From Bombus terrestris (lineage: Eukaryota > Arthropoda > Insecta > Hymenoptera > Apidae), in NCBI RefSeq assembly GCF_910591885.1, contig NW_025963597.1:310001-374000 (forward strand): a DNA stretch of 64,000 nt, in the 5' to 3' direction. Shown here piece by piece: positions 25,901 through 40,200 of the stretch. Both the position numbers and the translations under genes were made by a program. The notes beneath the pieces are model-generated. The model did not search any database. It saw only the letters and a list, made by a program, of their open reading frames with translations, and was not told the origin of the DNA. The stretch's first letter is position 1, and each line of letters opens with the position of its first letter.

Positions 25901-26860
25901 TCCAACGATGTCCCACGATGTCCCACGTTGTCCCACGTTGTCCCACGTTGTCCCACGTTGTCCCACGGTGTCCAACGATGTCCAACGGTGTCCAACGGTG
26001 TCCCACGTTGTCCCACGTTGTCCCACGTTGTCCCACGATGTCCCACGTTGTCCCACGTTGTCCCACGTTGTCCCACGTTGTCCCACGTTGTCCCACGTTG
26101 TCCCACGTTGTCCCACGTTGTCCCACGTTGTCCCACGTTGTCCCACGTTGTCCCACGTTGTCCCACGGTGTCCAACGATGTCCAACGGTGTCCAACGGTG
26201 TCCAACGGTGTCCCACGTTGTCCCACGTTGTCCCACGTTGTCCCACGTTGTCCCACGGTGTCCAACGATGTCCAACGGTGTCCCACGTTGTCCCACGTTG
26301 TCCTACGTTGTCCCACGATGTCCCACGTTGTCCCACGTTGTCCCACGTTGTCCCACGTTGTCCCACGTTGTCCCACGGTGTCCAACGATGTCCAACGGTG
26401 TCCAACGGTGTCCAACGGTGTCCAACGGTGTCCCAAGTTGTCCCACGTTGTCCCACGTTGTCCCACGGTGTCCAACGATGTCCAACGGTGTCCCACGTTG
26501 TCCCACGGTGTCCAACGATGTCCAACGGTGTCCCACGTTGTCCAACGGTGTCCCACGTTGTCCCACGTTGTCCCACGTTGTCCCACGTTGTCCCACGTTG
26601 TCCCACGTTGTCCCACGTTGTCCCACGTTGTCCCACGTTGTCCCACGGTGTCCAACGATGTCCAACGGTGTCCAACGGTGTCCCACGGTGTCCAACGGTG
26701 TCCCACGTTGTCCCACGTTGTCCCACGTTGTCCCACGTTGTCCCACGTTGTCCTACGTTGTCCCACGTTGTCCCACGATGTCCCACGTTGTCCCACGTTG
26801 TCCCACGTTGTCCCACGTTGTCCCACGTTGTCCCACGTTGTCCCACGTTGTCCCACGTTG
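22971..26860 (+). repeat. 3,890-bp tandem duplication, copy 1
   Basis: Rare units match at a constant 3,890-base offset over at least 3.7 kb: TCCCACGTTT 23491/27381, TTCCACGTTG 23671/27561, TCCCAAGTTG 23741/27631, TCCCACGTGG 23781/27671, TCCCACTTTG 24421/28311, TCCCGCGTTG 24471/28361 and TCCTACGTTG 25601/29491, 26301/30191, 26751/30641. The left edge lies between about 22,930 and 23,010. Confidence 0.9.
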
Positions 26861-29800
26861 TCCCACGTTGTCCCACGTTGTCCCACGTTGTCCCACGTTG
26901 TCCAACGATGTCCAACGGTGTCCCACGTTGTCCCACGTTGTCCCACGTTGTCCCACGTTGTCCCACGTTGTCCCACGTTGTCCCACGTTGTCCCACGGTG
27001 TCCAACGGTGTCCAACGATGTCCCACGTTGTCCCACGTTGTCCCACGTTGTCCCACGTTGTCCCACGATGTCCCACGTTGTCCCACGTTGTCCCACGTTG
27101 TCCCACGTTGTCCCACGTTGTCCCACGTTGTCCCACGTTGTCCCACGTTGTCCCACGTTGTCCCACGTTGTCCGACGTTGTCCCACGTTGTCCCACGTTG
27201 TCCCACGTTGTCCCACGGTGTCCAACGATGTCCAACGATGTCCAACGGTGTCCCACGTTGTCCCACGTTGTTCCAGGGTTTCCCACGTTGTCCCACGTTG
27301 TCCCACGTTGTCCCACGGTGTCCAACGATGTCCAACGGTGTCCAACGGTGTCCAACGGTGTCCAACGGTGTCCCACGTTGTCCCACGTTTTCCCACGTTG
27401 TCCCACGTTGTCCCACGTTGTCCCACGTTGTCCCACGTTGTCCCACGTTGTCCCACGTTGTCCCACGATGTCCCACGTTGTCCCACGTTGTCCCACGTTG
27501 TCCCACGTTGTCCCACGATGTCCAACGTTGTCCCACGTTGTCCCACGTTGTCCCACGTTGTTCCACGTTGTCCCACGTTGTCCCACGATGTCCCACGTTG
27601 TCCCACGTTGTCCCACGTTGTCCCACGTTGTCCCAAGTTGTCCCACGTTGTCCCACGTTGTCCCACGTTGTCCCACGTGGTCCCACGTTGTCCCACGTTG
27701 TCCCACGGTGTCCAACGATGTCCAACGGTGTCCCACGTTGTCCAACGGTGTCCCACGTTGTCCCACGTTGTCCCACGTTGTCCCACGTTGTCCCACGTTG
27801 TCCCACGTTGTCCCACGTTGTCCAACGATGTCCAACGGTGTCCCACGTTGTCCCACGTTGTTCCATGGTTTCCCACGTTGTCCCACGATGTCCCACGTTG
27901 TCCCACGTTGTCCCACGTTGTCCCACGTTGTCCCACGTTGTCCCACGTTGTCCCACGTTGTCCCACGGTGTCCAACGGTGTCCAACGATGTCCCACGTTG
28001 TCCCACGTTGTCCCACGTTGTCCCACGATGTCCCACGTTGTCCCACGTTGTCCCACGTTGTCCCACGTTGTCCCACGTTGTCCCACGTTGTCCCACGTTG
28101 TCCCACGTTGTCCCACGTTGTCCCACGTTGTCCCACGGTGTCCAACGATGTCCAACGATGTCCAACGGTGTCCCACGTTGTCCCACGTTGTTCCATGGTT
28201 TCCCACGTTGTCCCACGTTGTCCCACGTTGTCCCACGGTGTCCAACGATGTCCAACGGTGTCCAACGGTGTCCAACGGTGTCCAACGGTGTCCAACGGTG
28301 TCCCACGTTGTCCCACTTTGTCCCACGTTGTCCCACGTTGTCCCACGTTGTCCCACGATGTCCCGCGTTGTCCCACGTTGTCCCACGTTGTCCCACGATG
28401 TCCCACGTTGTCCCACGTTGTCCCACGTTGTCCCACGTTGTCCCACGATGTCCCACGTTGTCCCACGTTGTCCCACGTTGTCCCACGTTGTCCCACGGTG
28501 TCCAACGATGTCCAACGGTGTCCAACGGTGTCCCACGTTGTCCCACGATGTCCCACGTTGTCCCACGTTGTCCCACGTTGTCCCACGTTGTCCCACGTTG
28601 TCCCACGTTGTCCCACGTTGTCCCACGTTGTCCCACGTTGTCCCACGTTGTCCCACGTTGTCCCACGTTGTCCGACGTTGTCCCACGTTGTCCCACGTTG
28701 TCCCACGTTGTCCCACGGTGTCCAACGATGTCCAACGATGTCCAACGGTGTCCCACGTTGTCCCACGTTGTTCCATGGTTTCCCACGTTGTCCCACGTTG
28801 TCCCACGTTGTCCCACGGTGTCCAACGATGTCCAACGGTGTCCAACGGTGTCCAACGGTGTCCAACGGTGTCCCACGTTGTCCCACGTTGTCCCACGTTG
28901 TCCCACGTTGTCCCACGTTGTCCCACGATGTCCCACGTTGTCCCACGTTGTCCCACGTTGTCCCACGATGTCCCACGTTGTCCCACGTTGTCCCACGTTG
29001 TCCCACGTTGTCCCACGATGTCCCACGTTGTCCCACGTTGTCCCACGTTGTCCCACGATGTCCCACGTTGTCCCACGTTGTCCCACGTTGTCCCACGTTG
29101 TCCCACGATGTCCCACGTTGTCCCACGTTGTCCCACGTTGTCCCACGTTGTCCCACGGTGTCCAACGATGTCCAACGGTGTCCAACGGTGTCCCACGTTG
29201 TCCCACGTTGTCCCACGTTGTCCCACGATGTCCCACGTTGTCCCACGTTGTCCCACGTTGTCCCACGTTGTCCCACGTTGTCCCACGTTGTCCCACGTTG
29301 TCCCACGTTGTCCCACGTTGTCCCACGTTGTCCCACGTTGTCCCACGTTGTCCCACGGTGTCCAACGATGTCCAACGGTGTCCAACGGTGTCCAACGGTG
29401 TCCCACGTTGTCCCACGTTGTCCCACGTTGTCCCACGTTGTCCCACGGTGTCCAACGATGTCCAACGGTGTCCCACGTTGTCCCACGTTGTCCTACGTTG
29501 TCCCACGATGTCCCACGTTGTCCCACGTTGTCCCACGTTGTCCCACGTTGTCCCACGTTGTCCCACGGTGTCCAACGATGTCCAACGGTGTCCAACGGTG
29601 TCCAACGGTGTCCAACGGTGTCCCAAGTTGTCCCACGTTGTCCCACGTTGTCCCACGGTGTCCAACGATGTCCAACGGTGTCCCACGTTGTCCCACGGTG
29701 TCCAACGATGTCCCACGTTGTCCCACGTTGTCCCACGATGTCCCACGTTGTCCAACGATGTCCAACGGTGTCCCACGTTGTCCCACGGTGTCCAACGATG

Positions 29801-30750
29801 TCCCACGATGTCCCACGTTGTCCCACGTTGTCCCACGTTGTCCCACGTTGTCCCACGGTGTCCAACGATGTCCAACGGTGTCCAACGGTGTCCCACGTTG
29901 TCCCACGTTGTCCCACGTTGTCCCACGATGTCCCACGTTGTCCCACGTTGTCCCACGTTGTCCCACGTTGTCCCACGTTGTCCCACGTTGTCCCACGTTG
30001 TCCCACGTTGTCCCACGTTGTCCCACGTTGTCCCACGTTGTCCCACGTTGTCCCACGGTGTCCAACGATGTCCAACGGTGTCCAACGGTGTCCAACGGTG
30101 TCCCACGTTGTCCCACGTTGTCCCACGTTGTCCCACGTTGTCCCACGGTGTCCAACGATGTCCAACGGTGTCCCACGTTGTCCCACGTTGTCCTACGTTG
30201 TCCCACGATGTCCCACGTTGTCCCACGTTGTCCCACGTTGTCCCACGTTGTCCCACGTTGTCCCACGGTGTCCAACGATGTCCAACGGTGTCCAACGGTG
30301 TCCAACGGTGTCCAACGGTGTCCCAAGTTGTCCCACGTTGTCCCACGTTGTCCCACGGTGTCCAACGATGTCCAACGGTGTCCCACGTTGTCCCACGGTG
30401 TCCAACGTTGTCCAACGGTGTCCCACGTTGTCCAACGGTGTCCCACGTTGTCCCACGTTGTCCCACGTTGTCCCACGTTGTCCCACGTTGTCCCACGTTG
30501 TCCCACGTTGTCCCACGTTGTCCCACGTTGTCCCACGGTGTCCAACGATGTCCAACGGTGTCCAACGGTGTCCCACGGTGTCCAACGGTGTCCCACGTTG
30601 TCCCACGTTGTCCCACGTTGTCCCACGTTGTCCCACGTTGTCCTACGTTGTCCCACGTTGTCCCACGATGTCCCACGTTGTCCCACGTTGTCCCACGTTG
30701 TCCCACGTTGTCCCACGTTGTCCCACGTTGTCCCACGTTGTCCCACGTTG
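26861..30750 (+). repeat. 3,890-bp tandem duplication, copy 2
   Basis: Immediately adjoins copy 1. Private differences include TTCCAGGGTT at 27271 (copy 1 has TTCCATGGTT at 23381), TCCAACGTTG at 27521 and TCCAACGTTG at 30401. The constant offset shows no whole-unit gain or loss between the copies in the part compared, which suggests a recent event. Confidence 0.9.
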
Positions 30751-33700
30751 TCCCACGTTGTCCCACGTTGTCCCACGGTGTCCAACGATGTCCAACGGTG
30801 TCCAACGGTGTCCCACGTTGTCCCACGTTGTCCCACGTTGTCCCACGTTGTCCCACGTTGTCCAACGATGTCCAACGGTGTCCCACGTTGTCCCACGTTG
30901 TCCCACGTTGTCCCACGTTGTCCCACGTTGTCCCACGTTGTCCAACGATGTCCAACGGTGTCCCACGTTGTCCCACGTTGTCCCACGTTGTCCCACGTTG
31001 TCCCACGTTGTCCCACGTTGTCCCACGTTGTCCCACGGTGTCCAACGGTGTCCAACGATGTCCCACGTTGTCCCACGTTGTCCCACGTTGTCCCACGTTG
31101 TCCCACGATGTCCCACGTTGTCCCACGTTGTCCCACGTTGTCCCACGTTGTCCCACGTTGTCCCACGTTGTCCCACGTTGTCCCACGTTGTCCCACGTTG
31201 TCCCACGTTGTCCGACGTTGTCCCACGTTGTCCCACGTTGTCCCACGTTGTCCCACGGTGTCCAACGATGTCCAACGATGTCCCACGGTGTCCCACGTTG
31301 TCCCACGTTGTTCCATGGTTTCCCACGTTGTCCCACGTTGTCCCACGTTGTCCCACGGTGTCCAACGATGTCCAACGGTGTCCAACGGTGTCCAACGGTG
31401 TCCAACGGTGTCCCACGTTGTCCCACGTTGTCCCACGTTGTCCCACGTTGTCCCACGTTGTCCCACGATGTCCCACGTTGTCCCACGTTGTCCCACGTTG
31501 TCCCACGATGTCCCACGTTGTCCCACGTTGTCCCACGTTGTCCCACGTTGTCCCACGATGTCCCACGTTGTCCCACGTTGTCCCACGTTGTCCCACGATG
31601 TCCCACGTTGTCCCACGTTGTCCCACGTTGTCCCACGTTGTCCCACGATGTCCCACGTTGTCCCACGTTGTCCCACGTTGTCCCACGTTGTCCCACGGTG
31701 TCCAACGATGTCCAACGGTGTCCAACGGTGTCCCACGGTGTCCAACGGTGTCCCACGTTGTCCCACGTTGTCCCACGTTGTCCCACGTTGTCCCACGTTG
31801 TCCCACGTTGTCCCACGTTGTCCCACGTTGTCCCACGTTGTCCCACGTTGTCCCACGTTGTCCCACGTTGTCCCACGTTGTCCCACGTTGTCCCACGTTG
31901 TCCCACGTTGTCCCACGTTGTCCGACGTTGTCCCACGTTGTCCCACGTTGTCCCACGTTGTCCCACGGTGTCCAACGATGTCCAACGATGTCCAACGGTG
32001 TCCCACGTTGTCCCACGTTGTTCCATGGTTTCCCACGTTGTCCCACGTTGTCCCACGTTGTCCCACGGTGTCCAACGATGTCCAACGGTGTCCAACGGTG
32101 TCCAACGGTGTCCAACGGTGTCCCACGTTGTCCCACGTTGTCCCACGTTGTCCCACGTTGTCCCACGTTGTCCCACGATGTCCCACGTTGTCCCACGTTG
32201 TCCCACGTTGTCCCACGATGTCCCACGTTGTCCCACGTTGTCCCACGTTGTCCCACGTTGTCCCACGATGTCCCACGTTGTCCCACGTTGTCCCACGTTG
32301 TCCCACGATGTCCCACGTTGTCCCACGTTGTCCCACGTTGTCCCACGTTGTCCCACGATGTCCCACGTTGTCCCACGTTGTCCCACGTTGTCCCACGTTG
32401 TCCCACGGTGTCCAACGATGTCCAACGGTGTCCAACGGTGTCCCACGGTGTCCAACGGTGTCCCACGTTGTCCCACGTTGTCCCACGTTGTCCCACGTTG
32501 TCCCACGTTGTCCCACGATATCCCACGTTGTCCCACGTTGTCCGACGTTGTCCCACGTTGTCCCACGTTGTCCCACGTTGTCCCACGTTGTCCCACGTTG
32601 TCCCACGGTGTCCAACGATGTCCAACGATGTCCAACGGTGTCCCACGTTGTCCCACGTTGTTCCATGGTTTCCCACGTTGTCCCACGTTGTCCCACGTTG
32701 TCCCACGGTGTCCAACGATGTCCAACGGTGTCCAACGGTGTCCAACGGTGTCCAACGGTGTCCCACGTTGTCCCACTTTGTCCCACGTTGTCCCACGTTG
32801 TCCCACGTTGTCCCACGATGTCCCGCGTTGTCCCACGTTGTCCCACGTTGTCCCACGATGTCCCACGTTGTCCCACGTTGTCCCACGTTGTCCCACGTTG
32901 TCCCACGATGTCCCACGTTGTCCCACGTTGTCCCACGTTGTCCCACGTTGTCCCACGGTGTCCAACGATGTCCAACGGTGTCCAACGGTGTCCCACGGTG
33001 TCCAACGGTGTCCCACGTTGTCCCACGTTGTCCCACGTTGTCCCACGTTGTCCCACGTTGTCCCACGATGTCCCACGTTGTCCCACGTTGTCCCACGTTG
33101 TCCCACGTTGTCCCACGTTGTCCCACGTTGTCCCACGGTGTCCAACGATGTCCAACGGTGTCCAACGGTGTCCAACGGTGTCCAACGATGTCCAACGATG
33201 TCCAACGATGTCCAACGATGTCCAACGGTGTCCCACGTTGTCCCACGTTGTCCCACGTTGTCCCACGTTGTCCCACGTTGTCCCACGGTGTCCAACGATG
33301 TCCAACGGTGTCCCACGTTGTCCAACGGTGTCCCACGTTGTCCCACGTTGTCCCACGTTGTCCCACGTTGTCCCACGTTGTCCCACGTTGTCCCACGTTG
33401 TCCCACGTTGTCCCACGTTGTCCCACGTTGTCCCACGTTGTCCCACGTTGTCCCACGGTGTCCAACGATGTCCAACGGTGTCCAACGGTGTCCCACGGTG
33501 TCCAACGGTGTCCCACGTTGTCCCACGTTTTCCCACGTTGTCCCACGTGGTCCCACGTTGTCCCACGTTGTCCAACGATGTCCAACGGTGTCCCACGTTG
33601 TCCCACGTTGTTCCATGGTTTCCCACGTTGTCCCACGTTGTCCCACGTTGTCCCACGTTGTCCCACGTTGTCCCACGGTGTCCCACGGTGTCCAACGATG

Positions 33701-35280
33701 TCCAACGGTGTCCCACGTTGTCCCACGTTGTCCCACGTTGTTCCACGTTGTCCCACGTTGTCCCACGATGTCCCACGTTGTCCCACGTTGTCCCACGTTG
33801 TCCCACGTTGTCCCACGTTGTCCCACGTTGTCCCACGTTGTCCCACGTTGTCCCACGTGGTCCCACGTTGTCCCACGTTGTCCCACGGTGTCCAACGATG
33901 TCCAACGGTGTCCCACGTTGTCCAACGGTGTCCCACGTTGTCCCACGTTGTCCCACGTTGTCCCACGTTGTCCCACGTTGTCCCACGTTGTCCCACGTTG
34001 TCCCACGATGTCCAACGGTGTCCCACGTTGTCCCACGTTGTTCCATGGTTTCCCACGTTGTCCCACGTTGTCCCACGTTGTCCCACGGTGTCCAACGATG
34101 TCCAACGGTGTCCCACGTTGTCCCACGTTGTCCCACGTTGTCCCACGTTGTCCCACGTTGTCCCACGTTGTCCCACGTTGTCCCACGTTGTCCCACGTTG
34201 TCCCACGTTGTCCCACGTTGTCCCACGGTGTCCAACGGTGTCCAACGATGTCCCACGTTGTCCCACGTTGTCCCACGTTGTCCCACGATGTCCCACGTTG
34301 TCCCACGTTGTCCCACGTTGTCCCACGTTGTCCCACGTTGTCCCACGTTGTCCCACGTTGTCCCACGTTGTCCCACGTTGTCCCACGTTGTCCCACGTTG
34401 TCCCACGTTGTCCCACGGTGTCCAACGATGTCCAACGGTGTCCAACGGTGTCCAACGGTGTCCCACGTTGTCCCACGTTGTCCCACGTTGTCCCACGTTG
34501 TCCCACGGTGTCCAACGATGTCCAACGGTGTCCCACGTTGTCCCACGTTGTCCCACGTTGTCCCACGATGTCCCACGTTGTCCCACGTTGTCCCACGTTG
34601 TCCCACGTTGTCCCACGTTGTCCCACGGTGTCCAACGATGTCCAACGGTGTCCAACGGTGTCCAACGGTGTCCAACGGTGTCCCAAGTTGTCCCACGTTG
34701 TCCCACGTTGTCCCACGGTGTCCAACGATGTCCAACGGTGTCCCACGTTGTCCCACGGTGTCCAACGATGTCCAACGGTGTCCCACGTTGTCCAACGGTG
34801 TCCCACGTTGTCCCACGTTGTCCCACGTTGTCCCACGTTGTCCCACGTTGTCCCACGTTGTCCCACGTTGTCCCACGTTGTCCCACGTTGTCCCACGTTG
34901 TCCCACGGTGTCCCACGTTGTCCCACGTTGTCCCACGTTGTCCGACGTTGTCCCACGTTGTCCCACGTTGTCCCACGTTGTCCCACGGTGTCCAACGATG
35001 TCCAACGATGTCCAACGGTGTCCCACGTTGTCCCACGTTGTTCCATGGTTTCCCACGTTGTCCCACGTTGTCCCACGTTGTCCCACGGTGTCCAACGATG
35101 TCCAACGGTGTCCAACGGTGTCCAACGGTGTCCAACGGTGTCCCACGTTGTCCCACGTTGTCCCACGATGTCCTACGTTGTCCCACGTTGTCCCACGATG
35201 TCCCACGTTGTCCCACGTTGTCCCACGTTGTCCCACGATGTCCCACGTTGTCCCACGTTGTCCCACGTTGTCCCACGTTG
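30751..35280 (+). repeat. Mixed satellite segment
   Basis: No gene. It begins with units resembling about 22,920-23,020, as if a third copy of the 3.9-kb block started and then diverged. It contains the longest consensus run I saw (31,751-31,920, 17 units), 40/50-base TCCCACGATG alternations at 31,470-31,650 and 32,170-32,350, TCCCACGATA at 32511, and the last TCCTACGTTG at 35171. Confidence 0.75.
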
Positions 35281-37740
35281 TCCCACGTTGTCCCACGTTG
35301 TCCCACGTTGTCCCACGTTGTCCCACGTTGTCCCACGGTGTCCAACGATGTCCAACGGTGTCCAACGGTGTCCCACGGTGTCCAACGGTGTCCCACGATG
35401 TCCCACGTTGTCCCACGTTGTCCCACGTTGTCCCACGTTGTCCCACGGTGTCCAACGATGTCCAACGGTGTCCAACGGTGTCCCACGGTGTCCAACGGTG
35501 TCCCACGTTGTCCCACGTTGTCCCACGTTGTCCCACGTTGTCCCACGTTGTCCCACGGTGTCCAACGATGTCCAACGGTGTCCAACGGTGTCCAACGGTG
35601 TCCAACGATGTCCAACGATGTCCAACGATGTCCAACGATGTCCAACGGTGTCCAACGGTGTCCCACGGTGTCCAACGGTGTCCCACGTTGTCCCACGTTG
35701 TCCCACGTTGTCCCACGTTGTCCCACGTTGTCCCACGTTGTCCCACGTTGTCCCACGTTGTCCCACGTTGTCCCACGTTGTCCCACGTTGTCCCACGTTG
35801 TCCCACGTTGTCCCACGTTGTCCCACGTTGTCCCACGTTGTCCCACGGTGTCCAACGATGTCCAACGGTGTCCCACGGTGTCCAACGGTGTCCCACGTTG
35901 TCCCACGTTGTCCCACGTTGTCCCACGTTGTCCCACGTTGTCCCACGATGTCCCACGTTGTCCCACGTTGTCCGACGTTGTCCCACGTTGTCCCACGTTG
36001 TCCCACGTTGTCCCACGGTGTCCAACGATGTCCAACGATGTCCAACGGTGTCCCACGTTGTCCCACGTTGTTCCATGGTTTCCCACGTTGTCCCACGTTG
36101 TCCCACGTTGTCCCACGGTGTCCAACGATGTCCAACGGTGTCCAACGGTGTCCAACGGTGTCCAACGGTGTCCCACGTTGTCCCACGTTGTCCCACGTTG
36201 TCCCACGTTGTCCCACGTTGTCCCACGATGTCCCACGTTGTCCCACGTTGTCCCACGTTGTCCCACGATGTCCCACGTTGTCCCACGTTGTCCCACGTTG
36301 TCCCACGTTGTCCCACGTTGTCCCACGTTGTCCCACGATGTCCCACGTTGTCCCACGTTGTCCCACGTTGTCCCACGATGTCCCACGTTGTCCCACGTTG
36401 TCCCACGTTGTCCCACGTTGTCCCACGATGTCCCACGTTGTCCCACGTTGTCCCACGTTGTCCCACGTTGTCCCACGATGTCCCACGTTGTCCCACGTTG
36501 TCCCACGTTGTCCCACGGTGTCCAACGATGTCCAACGGTGTCCAACGGTGTCCCACGGTGTCCAACGGTGTCCCACGTTGTCCCACGTTGTCCCACGTTG
36601 TCCCACGTTGTCCCACGTTGTCCCACGATGTCCCACGTTGTCCCACGTTGTCCGACGTTGTCCCAAGTTGTCCCACGTTGTCCCACGTTGTCCCACGGTG
36701 TCCAACGATGTCCAACGATGTCCAACGGTGTCCCACGTTGTCCCACGTTGTTCCACGGTTTCCCACGTTGTCCCACGTTGTCCCACGTTGTCCCACGGTG
36801 TCCAACGATGTCCAACGGTGTCCAACGGTGTCCAACGGTGTCCAACGGTGTCCCACGTTGTCCCACTTTGTCCCACGTTGTCCCACGTTGTCCCACGTTG
36901 TCCCACGATGTCCCACGTTGTCCCACGGTGTCCCACGTTGTCCCACGATGTCCCACGATGTCCCACGTTGTCCCACGTTGTCCCACGTTGTCCCACGATG
37001 TCCCACGTTGTCCCACGTTGTCCCACGTTGTCCCACGTTGTCCCACGGTGTCCAACGATGTCCAACGGTGTCCCACGGTGTCCCACGGTGTCCCACGGTG
37101 TCCCACGTTGTCCCACGTTGTCCCACGTTGTCCCACGTTGTCCCACGTTGTCCCACGATGTCCCACGTTGTCCCACGTTGTCCCACGTTGTCCCACGTTG
37201 TCCCACGTTGTCCCACGTTGTCCCACGGTGTCCAACGATGTCCAACGGTGTCCAACGGTGTCCAACGGTGTCCAACGATGTCCAACGATGTCCAACGATG
37301 TCCAACGATGTCCAACGGTGTCCCACGTTGTCCCACGTTGTCCCACGTTGTCCCACGTTGTCCCACGTTGTCCCACGGTGTCCAACGATGTCCAACGGTG
37401 TCCCACGTTGTCCAACGGTGTCCCACGTTGTCCCACGTTGTCCCACGTTGTCCCACGTTGTCCCACGTTGTCCCACGTTGTCCCACGTTGTCCCACGTTG
37501 TCCCACGTTGTCCCACGTTGTCCCACGTTGTCCCACGTTGTCCCACGTTGTCCCACGTTGTCCCACGTTGTCCCACGGTGTCCAACGATGTCCAACGGTG
37601 TCCAACGGTGTCCCACGGTGTCCAACGGTGTCCCACGTTGTCCCACGTTGTCCCACGTTGTCCCACGTGGTCCCACGTTGTCCCACGTTGTCCAACGATG
37701 TCCAACGGTGTCCCACGTTGTCCCACGTTGTTCCATGGTT
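35281..37740 (+). repeat. 2,460-bp tandem duplication, copy 1
   Basis: Nearly identical to 37,741-40,200 at a constant 2,460-base offset (246 monomers). By eye I find six single-base differences, clustered at 36,751-37,100: units 36751 (TTCCACGGTT), 36811, 36921, 36951, 37071 and 37091. Confidence 0.93.
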
Positions 37741-40200
37741 TCCCACGTTGTCCCACGTTGTCCCACGTTGTCCCACGTTGTCCCACGTTGTCCCACGGTG
37801 TCCAACGATGTCCAACGGTGTCCAACGGTGTCCCACGGTGTCCAACGGTGTCCCACGATGTCCCACGTTGTCCCACGTTGTCCCACGTTGTCCCACGTTG
37901 TCCCACGGTGTCCAACGATGTCCAACGGTGTCCAACGGTGTCCCACGGTGTCCAACGGTGTCCCACGTTGTCCCACGTTGTCCCACGTTGTCCCACGTTG
38001 TCCCACGTTGTCCCACGGTGTCCAACGATGTCCAACGGTGTCCAACGGTGTCCAACGGTGTCCAACGATGTCCAACGATGTCCAACGATGTCCAACGATG
38101 TCCAACGGTGTCCAACGGTGTCCCACGGTGTCCAACGGTGTCCCACGTTGTCCCACGTTGTCCCACGTTGTCCCACGTTGTCCCACGTTGTCCCACGTTG
38201 TCCCACGTTGTCCCACGTTGTCCCACGTTGTCCCACGTTGTCCCACGTTGTCCCACGTTGTCCCACGTTGTCCCACGTTGTCCCACGTTGTCCCACGTTG
38301 TCCCACGGTGTCCAACGATGTCCAACGGTGTCCCACGGTGTCCAACGGTGTCCCACGTTGTCCCACGTTGTCCCACGTTGTCCCACGTTGTCCCACGTTG
38401 TCCCACGATGTCCCACGTTGTCCCACGTTGTCCGACGTTGTCCCACGTTGTCCCACGTTGTCCCACGTTGTCCCACGGTGTCCAACGATGTCCAACGATG
38501 TCCAACGGTGTCCCACGTTGTCCCACGTTGTTCCATGGTTTCCCACGTTGTCCCACGTTGTCCCACGTTGTCCCACGGTGTCCAACGATGTCCAACGGTG
38601 TCCAACGGTGTCCAACGGTGTCCAACGGTGTCCCACGTTGTCCCACGTTGTCCCACGTTGTCCCACGTTGTCCCACGTTGTCCCACGATGTCCCACGTTG
38701 TCCCACGTTGTCCCACGTTGTCCCACGATGTCCCACGTTGTCCCACGTTGTCCCACGTTGTCCCACGTTGTCCCACGTTGTCCCACGTTGTCCCACGATG
38801 TCCCACGTTGTCCCACGTTGTCCCACGTTGTCCCACGATGTCCCACGTTGTCCCACGTTGTCCCACGTTGTCCCACGTTGTCCCACGATGTCCCACGTTG
38901 TCCCACGTTGTCCCACGTTGTCCCACGTTGTCCCACGATGTCCCACGTTGTCCCACGTTGTCCCACGTTGTCCCACGGTGTCCAACGATGTCCAACGGTG
39001 TCCAACGGTGTCCCACGGTGTCCAACGGTGTCCCACGTTGTCCCACGTTGTCCCACGTTGTCCCACGTTGTCCCACGTTGTCCCACGATGTCCCACGTTG
39101 TCCCACGTTGTCCGACGTTGTCCCAAGTTGTCCCACGTTGTCCCACGTTGTCCCACGGTGTCCAACGATGTCCAACGATGTCCAACGGTGTCCCACGTTG
39201 TCCCACGTTGTTCCATGGTTTCCCACGTTGTCCCACGTTGTCCCACGTTGTCCCACGGTGTCCAACGATGTCCCACGGTGTCCAACGGTGTCCAACGGTG
39301 TCCAACGGTGTCCCACGTTGTCCCACTTTGTCCCACGTTGTCCCACGTTGTCCCACGTTGTCCCACGATGTCCCACGTTGTCCCACGTTGTCCCACGTTG
39401 TCCCACGATGTCCCACGTTGTCCCACGTTGTCCCACGTTGTCCCACGTTGTCCCACGATGTCCCACGTTGTCCCACGTTGTCCCACGTTGTCCCACGTTG
39501 TCCCACGGTGTCCAACGATGTCCAACGGTGTCCAACGGTGTCCCACGGTGTCCAACGGTGTCCCACGTTGTCCCACGTTGTCCCACGTTGTCCCACGTTG
39601 TCCCACGTTGTCCCACGATGTCCCACGTTGTCCCACGTTGTCCCACGTTGTCCCACGTTGTCCCACGTTGTCCCACGTTGTCCCACGGTGTCCAACGATG
39701 TCCAACGGTGTCCAACGGTGTCCAACGGTGTCCAACGATGTCCAACGATGTCCAACGATGTCCAACGATGTCCAACGGTGTCCCACGTTGTCCCACGTTG
39801 TCCCACGTTGTCCCACGTTGTCCCACGTTGTCCCACGGTGTCCAACGATGTCCAACGGTGTCCCACGTTGTCCAACGGTGTCCCACGTTGTCCCACGTTG
39901 TCCCACGTTGTCCCACGTTGTCCCACGTTGTCCCACGTTGTCCCACGTTGTCCCACGTTGTCCCACGTTGTCCCACGTTGTCCCACGTTGTCCCACGTTG
40001 TCCCACGTTGTCCCACGTTGTCCCACGTTGTCCCACGGTGTCCAACGATGTCCAACGGTGTCCAACGGTGTCCCACGGTGTCCAACGGTGTCCCACGTTG
40101 TCCCACGTTGTCCCACGTTGTCCCACGTGGTCCCACGTTGTCCCACGTTGTCCAACGATGTCCAACGGTGTCCCACGTTGTCCCACGTTGTTCCATGGTT
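37741..40200 (+). repeat. 2,460-bp tandem duplication, copy 2
   Basis: Directly adjoins copy 1; homology continues about six monomers past 40,200 because the next block starts alike. Shared markers include TCCCAAGTTG 36661/39121, TCCCACTTTG 36861/39321 and TCCCACGTGG 37661/40121. Confidence 0.93.
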
